Assembly: GCF_003386285.1 (NCBI RefSeq)
Contig: NZ_QPNC01000040.1
Span: 1-64,000, forward strand
Direction: 5' to 3'
Origin: Nocardiopsis sp. FIRDI 009
GTDB lineage: Bacteria; Actinomycetota; Actinomycetes; Streptosporangiales; Streptosporangiaceae
DNA: 64,000 bases
Positions 47,625 through 56,123 of the stretch are shown in pieces. The notes beneath the pieces were generated by a model. The model was not told where the DNA came from. It worked only from the letters and a program-made list of their open reading frames with translations, and made no database searches. How positions within the stretch are numbered: position 1 is the stretch's first letter; each line of letters begins with the position of its first letter. The position numbers were made by a program, and so were the translations under genes.

Positions 47625-48466
47625 ATGCCCACCCCCTCGGTGGGGGCGGTCAGAACGCGCCGCGTTCGCGGTGGGGCAGACATCCGCACCAGCCACCACA
47701 GGGCGACCGCCCACAGCGCGCCGACCATCGCGAGAACCATCTGCCCGCTGGCGGAACCCAGGGGTGCGAAGTAGGCGCCGTTGAACACGGCCATGCCGAC
47801 CACCATGGCGAGCGTGGTCATGATGATGATCCGCACCGACGTGCGGGTCCGTGCCCGGGAGGCGTTGGTGCGCACGAGCATCGACGCGCGGTCGTGGGCC
47901 GCCTCGGCGAGAGTTCCCAACAAAGCGCCGAGGTCGGCGGCGTGTCGGCTGGCCGCCATGGACAGCGCCGTGGCCACGAGGTCCGCGGTGTCGTTGTCCA
48001 CGTTGTCGGCGAACGCGGTCAGCGCGTCGTCCAGGTCCGCGCCGTCAAGGAGGTCCTGGGCCAGGTTCTCCACATGTGGGCGAATCGGTGCCGGGGCGAT
48101 CGGGGCGGAGGTCCAGATGGCCTGGCGCAGACCGGAGGATCCGGCGATCAGGTCGCGCAGCTGCTCGGTCCAGCCTGCCACGGCCTCGATCCGTTCCACC
48201 TCGGCCGTCGTCTCCCGGTCCGGAGTCATGATCCCCGGCAGCCACCATGTGGCCGCTGCCGCCAGGACGGCGGCGACCGGCCATCCGGTGAGCGCCCAGG
48301 TGGCCACGCCCGCCGCGCCCGCGACCGTCAGCCTGGCCACCATGTCCCGGCGCACGGGCGGAGCCGAGCGTGCTCGGGACGCCACGGCCGTGAGAGCCGG
48401 GGCGAGGAGCACCAGACCCAGGCCGACGGCGCCCCCGCCCAGGCTCGCGACCAGCACGCCCGTCAT
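47621..48466 (-). CDS. tadB: TadB, type II secretion F-type membrane protein
   Basis: 281 residues, ATG overlapping the tadA stop by 4 bp. N-terminal helix pair, T2SSF domain with EAVAGWTEQLRDLIAGSSGLRQAI, a DNDTADLVATALSMAA segment and GALLGTLAEAAHDRASML, then two C-terminal helices (SVRIIIMTTLAMVVGMAVF; MVLAMVGALWAVALWWLV). Platform partner of TadC in pilus assembly. Confidence 0.88.
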   Translation of the reverse strand: MTGVLVASLGGGAVGLGLVLLAPALTAVASRARSAPPVRRDMVARLTVAGAAGVATWALTGWPVAAVLAAAATWWLPGIMTPDRETTAEVERIEAVAGWTEQLRDLIAGSSGLRQAIWTSAPIAPAPIRPHVENLAQDLLDGADLDDALTAFADNVDNDTADLVATALSMAASRHAADLGALLGTLAEAAHDRASMLVRTNASRARTRTSVRIIIMTTLAMVVGMAVFNGAYFAPLGSASGQMVLAMVGALWAVALWWLVRMSAPPRTRRVLTAPTEGVGI

Positions 48467-49770
48467 CGCTGGGCCTCGAACAGGCAGGCCGGGTCGAAGC
48501 CCACCCGGGCGAGGGAGCGGGCGTAGTGCGGGCTGGGCGGGGTGACGAACCCGCCGAGCTCGGCGGAGTAGATCTCGTTCGTGATCACCTGGGGGCCGTC
48601 CATGCCGACAATCTCCCGGATGCTCGACACCTGTCGCTTCCCGTCCGCGTCGGTGCCGATGTGCACGGCCAGGTGGACGGCGGAGGCGATGAGGATGGCG
48701 CTCTCCTCCAGCGTCAGCCGTTCGCTGGACTGGTTGGCGTAGGTGGCCAGCTTGGTGAGGATCTGCGCGGAGGAGGAGGCGTGAACCGTGGCCATGGACC
48801 CGTCGTTGCCCATGGTCATCGCGTGGAGGAGCGGGACGGTCTCCTGTCCTCGTGTCTCGCCCACGATGACGCGGTCCGGGGACATGCGCAGCGCGTGCCG
48901 CACCAGGTCGGCCAGGGTCACCTCGCCCGCGCCTTCGGTGTTGGGCGGTCGTCCCTGGAGTGCGAGGCAGTCGAGGTCGTCGGCGCCTTCCAGCCCGAGT
49001 TCGTAGGCGTCCTCGATGGTGATGACACGTTCACCGTGCGGGATGTGCCGGGCGAGGGCCCGGAGCAGGGTGGTCTTGCCCGATCCGGTGGCGCCTCCGA
49101 TGACGAGGTTCAGCCGGGCGCGGACGGCGGAGGTCAGCAGGGACCGGACGGGTGCGGTGAGCATCCCGGAGCTGACCAGGTCGGACAGGGTGAGTTCGTG
49201 TTCGGGGTGGCGGCGGATGGTCACGGCTGGCCTGCGGGACACCCCCATCACGGCGGACAGGCGTGCTCCGTCGGTCAGCTCCATGGACAGCAGCGGGGCG
49301 GACAGATCGAAGCGGCGTTCCCCGCCGGGTGCCTGACCGGCCAGACGCTGGACGAGTGCCACCAGTTCCTCGTCAGTGGCGGTGACGGGCGGCCGTTCCT
49401 CGCGTCGGCCGTCGCCGAGATCGACCCACACGCGGGTGCCGTTGATGTGGATGTCCCGCACGCCCGGTTCGGAGAGCAGGATGTCCAGCGGCCCCAGTCC
49501 GCACACCTGAGCCATCGCCCGTGCGCGCACCCACGCCTCGTCCTGTTCGGTCAGCGGGGCCGCGGCTCCGGTCAGGGCACGGCAGGCGTACTCGTCCAAC
49601 AGCGCCGAGAGCATCCTGTCAGCGAGTTCGCGGTGCCCGGGAGCATGGTGGGTGGTGTCCTGGGGCGGAGTGTCGGTCTGCGCGGTGCGGCGGACGAGTT
49701 CGTCCGTCACCGTGGTCGCGAGGTGGTCGGCGAGGTCGGCGAGTGTGGTGGGGAAGTTGACCAAGGTCAC
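48463..49770 (-). CDS. tadA: TadA/CpaF secretion ATPase
   Basis: 435 residues from GTG 49770, which overlaps the tadZ stop by 4 bp. Walker A is GGATGSGKTT; the Asp box VITIEDAYEL, the RVIVGETRG Walker-B region and the His box HAMTMGNDGSMATVHASS follow in canonical order. The N-terminal domain has GPLDILLSEPGVRDIHING, typical for CpaF. The motor for Tad pilus assembly and export, acting at the membrane with TadB and TadC. All catalytic motifs intact. Confidence 0.93.
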   Translation of the reverse strand: MTLVNFPTTLADLADHLATTVTDELVRRTAQTDTPPQDTTHHAPGHRELADRMLSALLDEYACRALTGAAAPLTEQDEAWVRARAMAQVCGLGPLDILLSEPGVRDIHINGTRVWVDLGDGRREERPPVTATDEELVALVQRLAGQAPGGERRFDLSAPLLSMELTDGARLSAVMGVSRRPAVTIRRHPEHELTLSDLVSSGMLTAPVRSLLTSAVRARLNLVIGGATGSGKTTLLRALARHIPHGERVITIEDAYELGLEGADDLDCLALQGRPPNTEGAGEVTLADLVRHALRMSPDRVIVGETRGQETVPLLHAMTMGNDGSMATVHASSSAQILTKLATYANQSSERLTLEESAILIASAVHLAVHIGTDADGKRQVSSIREIVGMDGPQVITNEIYSAELGGFVTPPSPHYARSLARVGFDPACLFEAQR

Positions 49771-50609
49771 GCGGCCGCACCCTCCAGTCGACGCGCACCC
49801 GCTGGTGAGGGCTCGCGTACCCAGATCTGGTCGTCGATGTGCTCGGCCAGCCGACGTGCCGTGGCCAGCAGCGGCATCCACTCGACGCCGTCAGGGTTGT
49901 GGCGGGTGTGCGACCACGCGGCGACCCGCTCCCGCAGGCCACGCGGCCCGGTGACCTCTCCCCTCAGGAACGCCGCGCCCGTGGTGTCAGTGGGTACGCT
50001 CGCCCACACCGGGTACCCGGTCTCGGCGGTGATCTCGTCGGCCGAGAACCGGCTGTCGCGCACGGCCAGCCCCACTCGGGTACCGCCTTCGGTGAGGGCG
50101 TCCAGGACGTCGCGGCAACGGGCCACCCGGTGGATCTGGGAGGGGTCGTTGCCCGTGACGGCGACGACCGCCGCGTCCGCCTGCGCGAGCAGGTGTGCGC
50201 CCGTGGTGCCCGGCATCACCCGGCCCAGGTCCAGTACGGTCACCCCGCTGAAGAGAACCTGGATCCTGCGGGTGAGCGTCGCCACCACGGCGGCGGCCTC
50301 GTGCGCGGTCGGCGGCGCGGCGACGACCCGCAGCCCGCCGGGGAGTTCGGCGGCGTGCCGGAGCAGGGCCCTCCGGGTTCCTTCCTCCTGGACCACGACC
50401 GGGTCCGAGCTGGCGCGCACGGACGCCGCCAGCGAGACCAGCCCCGGTCGACCGGTGATCCGGTGCCAGGTGGTCAGGTCGCCCCCGCTGACGTCAGCTT
50501 CCACCAGCACCGGAACGGTGAGCGGACCAGCGGGCCACAAGGCCGCCAACCCCGTCGCCAGGGTGGTGACCCCTGGAGCACCCGGGAACGAGCACACCGC
50601 GATGATCAT
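49767..50609 (-). CDS. TadZ/CpaE-like P-loop protein with degenerate Walker A
   Basis: 280 residues of the MinD/ParA-type fold. In ParA/MinD proteins the P-loop is KGGVGKT; here it reads SFPGAPGVTT, lacking both lysines, so ATP binding or hydrolysis is doubtful. Later strands are normal: VPVLVEADVSGGDL, VTVLDLGRVMPGT, AAVVAVTGNDPSQIH. Located directly before tadA, where TadZ/CpaE positions the pilus machine. GTGA overlap with tadA. Confidence 0.8.
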   Translation of the reverse strand: MIIAVCSFPGAPGVTTLATGLAALWPAGPLTVPVLVEADVSGGDLTTWHRITGRPGLVSLAASVRASSDPVVVQEEGTRRALLRHAAELPGGLRVVAAPPTAHEAAAVVATLTRRIQVLFSGVTVLDLGRVMPGTTGAHLLAQADAAVVAVTGNDPSQIHRVARCRDVLDALTEGGTRVGLAVRDSRFSADEITAETGYPVWASVPTDTTGAAFLRGEVTGPRGLRERVAAWSHTRHNPDGVEWMPLLATARRLAEHIDDQIWVREPSPAGARRLEGAAA

Positions 50610-50635
50610 GCGTTTCCCCTCGTCGATCCGTTGTC

Positions 50636-51277
50636 CTACTGCCCGGGCGTCAGCGCCATGCGTGTCCCCGGTTCGTTCACGGCCCGGGCTGCCTCCGCGA
50701 CGTCGCCTACGTCCACGAGCAGCTCGATGACCCGTGAACCGCTCAGCTCCCCCTCGTCCCCCACCGAGTGCAGGCGCGCGGGTATCGGCTCGCCGTCCTC
50801 GGACTCGTCACCGTCCTCGCCCCCGACGATCAGCAGCGGTGCGCCCTCGCGTGCGGAGGCCGGGAACATCCCGGGTGGAGCGTCGACCGACAGCACGGCC
50901 TGCCCAGAGCCGGGCCAGGCGGTGATGTCGGCGAGCATCGGTTCGGTCAGGACCGTCCCGGCGGGGACCGGTACCGCCGCCGTCGCGCCGACAACGCCGT
51001 CAGCGGGGACCAGGTCCAGGTCCTCCACGCCCAGGGCGTGCACCACCCGGACGTCGGTGTCGGTCAGTACGTCACCGGCCGCGATGTCGGTGGCCGTGAC
51101 CAGCATGGGGAGGCGCTCCTCCTCATGCCCTGCGGCCCAGGCGGCGACGATCCCGCCCAGGGCCACGACCGCGATCCCGGCGAAGGGCCGCTTCCACCCC
51201 CGGCGGCGCACCGGGGTCAGGCGTGATTTCCCTCTGACCCGACCGGTTGTGTGGGGTTCGTTCACCGTCGTCGTCAC
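50636..51277 (-). CDS. CpaB/RcpC-like SAF-domain protein
   Basis: 213 residues from GTG 51277. A cytoplasmic basic N-terminus (VRGKSRLTPVRRRGWKRPF), one membrane helix (about residues 31-50), then a periplasm/outside SAF domain: LVTATDIAAGDVLTDTDVRV, DGVVGATAAVPVPAGTVLTEPML, as in CpaB pilus-assembly and flagellar FlgA proteins, followed by an acidic loop and a C-terminal beta domain. Part of the Tad operon, upstream of tadZ. Confidence 0.85.
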   Translation of the reverse strand: MTTTVNEPHTTGRVRGKSRLTPVRRRGWKRPFAGIAVVALGGIVAAWAAGHEEERLPMLVTATDIAAGDVLTDTDVRVVHALGVEDLDLVPADGVVGATAAVPVPAGTVLTEPMLADITAWPGSGQAVLSVDAPPGMFPASAREGAPLLIVGGEDGDESEDGEPIPARLHSVGDEGELSGSRVIELLVDVGDVAEAARAVNEPGTRMALTPGQ

Positions 51278-51299
51278 GTTTTCTCCGTCCGTGGGGTTC

Positions 51300-52096
51300 T
51301 CAGCCGCCGGTCACCAGAGCGTGGACCTCGCGCACCCGGACGCCTCTGGACGCGCTGGTCGTCAACGGGTCCAGGAATCCTCCGCCGCCGGTGGTGGTCG
51401 TCCACTCCACGGTCCACGTGAGGGTGGCGGTGACGGGGAACCGTCCGTGCGGTTGGCCGGTGGAGGCGCGGGTGTAGGTGTGGCCGCAGTCGGGCGAGGG
51501 GGCTCCGGCGTCATCGAAGCTGGCGGAGAAGACGGTGCCGGGGCCGTCGCATTCGACGACCGTGCCGTCTCCCATGTCCCACCGGACGGTGTCCGGCGTG
51601 GCGGTCACCGTCACCGAACCGGAGGAGACCGACGCCGTGGCGCTGACCGGTTCCCACTGGGCACCGTCCACCCAGAGCCAGAGGGGAAGTGAACGATCGA
51701 CGTCGCGTCGAAACCGGGCGAGGCATCGACCGAGAGCCGAGGAAGCGACATGGAGGCCCGCGCCTGTTCGGCGACGGCGCGCGGGCTGATGGTCGGCTCC
51801 TCGCTGTCCGATGCGGGTTGCACCCACGCCGTACAGGTCCACACCGCCTTGTCCTCGCCCTCCTCGCACGCTGGTTCGAAGGAGGTCTCGGCTGGCGCGC
51901 CACCGTTCCCGGATCGCGAACCACTACCGGAGGAACCGCCCTGCTCCTGGGACTCCGCGAAGGCTGTGCAGCCGGTCGCCTCGCAGGAGACATTGCCCTT
52001 GAAGTCCGCGTCCGTGGGAAACGGGGCTGCTGGAAGTGGGGCGACCAGCAGGTGGGCCAGAGATCCGACGGCCAGGGGGCGCACCAGGCTCAGCAC
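51300..52096 (-). pseudogene. Exported PKD-like protein of the Tad locus, one frameshift
   Basis: The start (about residues 1-125) reads in one frame: hydrophobic leader LAVGSLAHLLVAPLPAAPF, a Cys pair region (VSCEATGCTAF), Ser/Gly linker, ACEEGEDKAVWTCTAWVQP. The rest reads in another frame: PLWLWVDGAQWEPVSATASV, VRWDMGDGTVVECDGPGT, and CGHTYTRAS, a PKD-type pattern found beside actinomycete tad genes. The switch is at GGGG 51683-51686 (CCCC in the gene); one more C joins FP to LWLWVD. Likely a sequencing error or recent mutation, because both parts are otherwise clean. Confidence 0.72.
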
Positions 52097-52613
52097 GAGT
52101 CATCCCCCCACACCTGCATCTCGGTGACCCACCAGGAGAAGACGTCGCGAGTGACCTTGGCATCGATGCGGACATTGTCTGATCGGGGTTCGGACTCCCC
52201 GACGACCCTCCAGTCACCCGCGCCCTGGCAGTCCCTGATCACCACCGTGGTCGGATCGTCGGTTGGCTCGGCTGAGATCACCTCGGGTGCGGGAACAGGC
52301 TCGCCCTCCATGCCGTAGCCCGCATCGGCCACCCCTTGGACACCCTGTTGCGCCAACTCCAGCGCCTGGCCGGTGGCGTGTTCCGCCAACTCCGGGTGGT
52401 CCGGGTCCATCTCCTCCGAAGCCAGCACGATCGCGCCCAAAACCGCAGGTAAACGGCCATGGCTTCGTCCTCTGGAGTCACCTTCGAAGGTTCCGTTTCC
52501 ACTGGGGTTATTGAGGATTGAACGACTGGTTCGGCGTCCGTCGAACTCTCGACGGAGCACCCCGACATGAGGACAAGACCGAGAGCGGGCAGCACAAATC
52601 CGCGCAACACCAA
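52090..52613 (-). pseudogene. Lipoprotein at the head of the Tad operon, one frameshift
   Basis: Lipoprotein leader VLRGFVLPALGLVLMSGCS with Cys19 as the lipidated residue, then ESSTDAEPVV and DEAMAVYLRF. The continuation GAIVLASEEMDPDHPELAEHA and TVVIRDCQGAGDWRVVG, with TEMQVWGDDSC, is in another frame. One extra T in the TTTT run of the gene (AAAA at 52439-52442) restores it (YLRFLGAIVLASEEM). The family is a common actinomycete lipoprotein with two late cysteines and unknown role. Overlaps the PKD-like gene by 7 bp, so it is the first gene of the Tad operon. Confidence 0.7.
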
Positions 52614-52881
52614 GAAGCACTCCTTTGAGTGATTAACTCAGCACTCTTAGCGATCATGGTGAACGTAGCTCTTCGAATGCCCTATCCACAAGCGGTTTCG
52701 GACAGCTCGCCAGCGAAAGGTTGTGGACAAGATCACAGAACCGGGATGTCCAACTCGGCATCCTGCGAAAACACGGTTGGATGCGGAGGAGGGTCAACAG
52801 TCTGGCACCTCCCTGAGTACACGGGATCGGGCGGCACCCACCGTGGGCACCGCCCGGTCTCTACCAGGGTCAAGCGACCGA

Positions 52882-53379
52882 TCAGCGTGTGAGGACGAAC
52901 CTCCCCAGCCCGTCCGGGGCCTGGTCGGAGGCGACGTTGAAGGTCGTCCACACCCCGATACCGAGTTCAGGGCCGCCCGGTCCCACCGAGTAGCAGCCCC
53001 ATTCCTCGGTGAGGATGTCGACCAGCGCCAGGCCGCGCTGCCCCTCGGCCATGTCCCAGTCCTCGACGGTGCGATCGGTCGGGATGCGCGGCAGGCTGAT
53101 CCCACCGCCTTCGTCGACGATCGCCAGCCACAGCGTGGCCGGGGTCGGCATCGCCAGGGCGCGGAGGAACTCCGATCCATCCGGCGCGTACTTGACGGCA
53201 TTGGCCGCCAGCTCGGCCGCGCACAGCTGCATGGTGTCCACCAGGTCGGAGTCGAACCCCGTCAGGTCAGCCGCCAGGTCACGGCGCACCAGGCCCACCT
53301 GAGCGAGGTTCGCGGTGTAGACGCGGTGGTCCCACCAGGTCACGGCGCGGACAGGTGGTGCGAGAACGGTTGTGTTCAT
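52882..53379 (-). CDS. RsbW-like ATP-binding regulator (HATPase_c_2)
   Basis: 165 residues with the anti-sigma/serine kinase fold: N box MQLCAAELAANAVKYAPDG, G1 box LAIVDEGGGI, and a G2-like RGLALVDILTEEWG. Such proteins are abundant in actinomycetes and often act as switch proteins with sigma factors or XRE/DUF397 partners. It follows the small membrane-anchored protein (copy B) by 11 bp, so the two are cotranscribed. The small protein may anchor or control it; that is inference. Confidence 0.85.
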   Translation of the reverse strand: MNTTVLAPPVRAVTWWDHRVYTANLAQVGLVRRDLAADLTGFDSDLVDTMQLCAAELAANAVKYAPDGSEFLRALAMPTPATLWLAIVDEGGGISLPRIPTDRTVEDWDMAEGQRGLALVDILTEEWGCYSVGPGGPELGIGVWTTFNVASDQAPDGLGRFVLTR

Positions 53380-53390
53380 AGTCTGCCCCC

Positions 53391-53792
53391 TCAGCCGACG
53401 GTGTTGAGGTAGGTGCGGATGACGGCTGCCAGGTCACCCAGGTCGTCGGGTGCCCGTTCCGTCGGCGCTGCCAGGAGGTCGCCCTCAGGGAGTCGGGGCC
53501 GGGGGACCTGTGGCCTGGGGAACATATAGGGACGGACGAGCGCACCGCCGGTCTCGTCAGGGGCATCGTTCTCCGACGCTGCCAGCTCCTGCGCGCTGCT
53601 CGTGCTCGTGTCCGGTGTCTGGGGACGGGGCGGTTCGGGCGGCGGGGTGATCGCGACCGGTTCGCGCCTCGGCGGGTCGGGGACGAACACGAAGGCCAGG
53701 GCAGCCGCCAGGGCCGCCGCGGCGAGGGCCCAGAGCTGTCCCGCGAGGGTTCGATGCCGCCTGCGGTGGCGGCCGGTAGTGTGGTGATCCAC
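53391..53792 (-). CDS. Small membrane-anchored protein, copy B
   Basis: 133 residues. The GTG at 53792 is chosen over the ATG 6 bp upstream, because AGGAGG directly abuts that ATG while the GTG has normal spacing; copy A has ATA at the same place, supporting this. One membrane helix (LWALAAAALAAALAFVFV), Pro-rich tail, conserved DETGGALVRPYMFPRPQ and GDLLAA. The stretch upstream of the start is also nearly identical to copy A, including cgtgatcaaccacctgaa. Cotranscribed with the downstream ATPase gene. Confidence 0.75.
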   Translation of the reverse strand: MDHHTTGRHRRRHRTLAGQLWALAAAALAAALAFVFVPDPPRREPVAITPPPEPPRPQTPDTSTSSAQELAASENDAPDETGGALVRPYMFPRPQVPRPRLPEGDLLAAPTERAPDDLGDLAAVIRTYLNTVG

Positions 53793-53944
53793 GGTCATCC
53801 TCCTGCTGCATTCAGGTGGTTGATCACGCCCCGGCTCGGTGCTCCAACACCGATCGGGGCATCTTCGTGTCTGCCGCTGAGGCGGGTGTCATTGGCCCTG
53901 ATCGGGCTGCGCTTCCCGCCGTGGCGGCACGTACTTGGCGGCGT

Positions 53945-54495
53945 TCAGGCGTCCAGGTCGCGGTGGGGGTCGATCAGCGCCCACACGGTCAGCTGACCGC
54001 CCCGGAAACCGGTCCACCACCACTTCTCCGCCAGCGCCGCCACCAGGCGCAGCCCGCGTCCGCATTCCTCCGCGTCGTCCACATGGTCAGCCAGGGTGGG
54101 CACGGTGATCGGGCGCAGAGCCCGGGGACCGTCGTCGGTCACGGAGACCAGGACGATCTGGCCGGGCATGACCTCCACGGTGACCTTGACCCGCCCGCAC
54201 CGGCCACCCGAGGCCGAATGCAGGACGGAGTTGGTGACGAGCTCGCTGATCACCAACTCGACCGGGGCGGTCTCCGTCTCGTCCAACCCGGTGGCCCCGC
54301 GCACCAGGTTCGGATCCGGCCGACCTGCTCCGGGGTCCCGTCGAAGTACGCGGCGGCCACACCCGGACGTCCGCTTCTTACGCGCATCGGCAGTCCCGCC
54401 ACAGCTCGACGATCCTCGTTCTGACCGCACCGCGGCCGAGGGATGAGGCACCCATCGGGCGGCTGATCTGGGGCTGGTGCGTTGGAGTGGCTCAT
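53945..54495 (-). pseudogene. Second RsbW-like ATPase, one frameshift
   Basis: Starts MSHSNAPAPDQPPDG (ATG 54495, GGAG site) and reads to YFDGTPEQVGRIR. The body is in another frame: ATGLDETETAPVELVISELV, TNSVLHSASGG, VSVTDDGPRAL (G1 box) and RGLRLVAALAEKWWW (G2 box), ending DPHRDLDA. The missing base falls at GAACC near 54309-54310; an added A gives IRNLVRGATGLD. Domain motifs are intact, so it may be a functional gene with an error in the sequence. Divergent from the XRE regulator. Confidence 0.75.
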
Positions 54496-54628
54496 GGCTG
54501 GATCTCCTCAGTCGCAAGAACGCGGGAACGCGCGTGACCACATCGCGCTCCCCCGGACCGGCGCGCACGCCCCGGAAGCACCGAACGTGACACCGGAGGC
54601 ACTGAGCGCTGACATCAATGATGCGTCA

Positions 54629-54667
54629 GAGGAAGTTTCCTCGCAATAGCCTTTTGGAAATTTCCAA
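54629..54667. promoter_or_regulatory. Twin palindromes between ATPase and XRE genes
   Basis: Two palindromes with the same GGAA-N-TTTCC core: gaggaagtttcctc (54629-54642) and ttggaaatttccaa (54654-54667), centres 25 bp apart, in the divergent promoter region. Two like sites at this spacing suggest cooperative binding by a dimeric regulator, perhaps the XRE protein next to it. Confidence 0.65.
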
Positions 54668-54756
54668 GAGATCTTCTGAACATGTCCGCGACGAGACGGG
54701 ACAGAGGGATACTGGGGAGAACGGAGTGTCACACGACCCGCAGGAGGGACCGCCCC

Positions 54757-55623
54757 ATGCCCCAAGAGCAGCACGGCCCCATCGCCAGCCGCCTACTGCT
54801 CGGCAAGGCGCTCCAGCAGCTCAGGGACGAGGCCGGACTGAGTGGGGCCGAGGTCGCCAAGCAGATGGGGTTCGGAGCGGCCAAACTGTCGAAGATCGAG
54901 CGAGGACAGGCCGCGGTCTCCAAGGCCGACCTCCACCTGTTCTTCCAGGTCCTCAACGTCAGCGACGACGTCCGCCCCACCCTGATCGAACTCGGAGCCC
55001 AATCCCGACGGCCACGCCGCAACCGCACCACCACGTTCGAGCAGGAGCTGCCCGGCAAGAACTTCGAGAGGTACCTGGGACTCGAGGAGATCGCGGTCGG
55101 CATCAAGGACTGGCATCCCTACCTGATCCCGGGGCTCCTCCAGACCCCCGAGTACGCCCGCGCCCTGATCGCGGCCAACCCGTTGCTGCTTCCCGACCAG
55201 GTGGATCACCTCGTCCAGCTCCGCTTGGAACGCCAACAGGCGTTGCACCGAGAAACCGACCCTCTGCAGCTGTGGTCGATCGTGGAGGAGTACGCGCTCC
55301 GACGCGTCCTCGGCAGCAAGGAGATCCGCGACGACCAGCTCCGCCACCTGCTCACGATGGGGCACAAGCCCAACGTCAACATCCAGGTCGTCCCGGAATC
55401 CGCCGGCGCGCACGCCGGGCTGGACGGCGCCTTCGCGATCCTCGACGCCGGGAACCACCTGCCTCCCGTGGTCTACATCGACAGCCGAGGTATGAACACC
55501 TACGTCGAAGGCGTGACCGAACTGGCCGTCTACAAGGCGACCTACGACCACATCCAGTCCGCCGCGCTCTCCCCGGTACAGTCAGCCGAAGTCATCACGG
55601 CGATTCTGGAGGGCACCCGATGA
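54757..55623 (+). CDS. XRE-family regulator with DUF5753 domain
   Basis: 288 residues from ATG 54757 (CAGGAGGGAC site). N-terminal helix-turn-helix: LGKALQQLRDEAGLSGAEVAKQMGFGAAKLSKIERGQ. The rest is DUF5753: LEEIAVGIKDWHPYLIPGLLQTPEYARALI, LRLERQQALHRETDPLQLWSIVEEYAL, FAILDAGNHLPPVVYID and a closing SAEVITAILEGTR. In Streptomyces and relatives such proteins pair with a DUF397 gene behind them, as here (ATGA overlap). Some pairs control development or antibiotic production (WhiJ-like); the target of this one is unknown. Confidence 0.92.
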   Translation: MPQEQHGPIASRLLLGKALQQLRDEAGLSGAEVAKQMGFGAAKLSKIERGQAAVSKADLHLFFQVLNVSDDVRPTLIELGAQSRRPRRNRTTTFEQELPGKNFERYLGLEEIAVGIKDWHPYLIPGLLQTPEYARALIAANPLLLPDQVDHLVQLRLERQQALHRETDPLQLWSIVEEYALRRVLGSKEIRDDQLRHLLTMGHKPNVNIQVVPESAGAHAGLDGAFAILDAGNHLPPVVYIDSRGMNTYVEGVTELAVYKATYDHIQSAALSPVQSAEVITAILEGTR

Positions 55624-55970
55624 GATGGACCAAGTCCAGCTTCAGTAGTACAGGGGCGACATGCGTCCAGGTCCGGGCCCCGCGCGCGGGCGTGATCGAG
55701 ATCGGTGACACGAAGAACCCCAACGGCCCCACGCTCACCGTCCCCAACGACGACTGGGAGTACTTCCTCGACCGGGTCGCGCGCGGCACCACCGACTTCG
55801 GACGCCTGCGCGCCGAGTTCCTCCTTGACGGCGGTTTCACCCTCACCGACACCGCCGAACCAGGCTCCCCCGTGCTCGTCTACACGAAGGCCGAGTGGGA
55901 CGCCTTCAAGCTCGGGGTCGAGGCCGGAGAGCTGCGCAGCGGGGACCCTCGCGGCGTGCTCGTCAGTTGA
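55620..55970 (+). CDS. DUF397 protein
   Basis: 116 residues; the ATG overlaps the XRE stop (ATGA). DUF397 module RWTKSSFSSTGATCVQV, then IEIGDTKNPNGPTLTVPNDDWEYFL, as in all such proteins. It then continues with a linker (ADF-like region) and a second, weaker DUF397-like end SPVLVYTKAEWDAFKLGVEAGEL, so it is about twice the usual length. Partner of the XRE regulator; such pairs behave like antitoxin/toxin or switch modules. Confidence 0.88.
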   Translation: MRWTKSSFSSTGATCVQVRAPRAGVIEIGDTKNPNGPTLTVPNDDWEYFLDRVARGTTDFGRLRAEFLLDGGFTLTDTAEPGSPVLVYTKAEWDAFKLGVEAGELRSGDPRGVLVS

Positions 55971-56123
55971 CACCATTCGGAAGACATCCGACCGGTTCTC
56001 AGAGAAGAATCCGCGCACAGTGGCCAGCCCGTCCACCGACACGTCGCGCGGATCCGTCGTCTCTGAGGACCGGCCCACTCCTCACAGTCACGGCTCTTTG
56101 CCTCTCTCACCCGTCCTGTCCTC

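Noticed and set aside
51247-51477. Plus-strand frames across the Tad operon (several over 200 codons)
   Set aside because: They are shadows of tad genes, which have canonical motifs and 4-bp overlaps on the minus strand.
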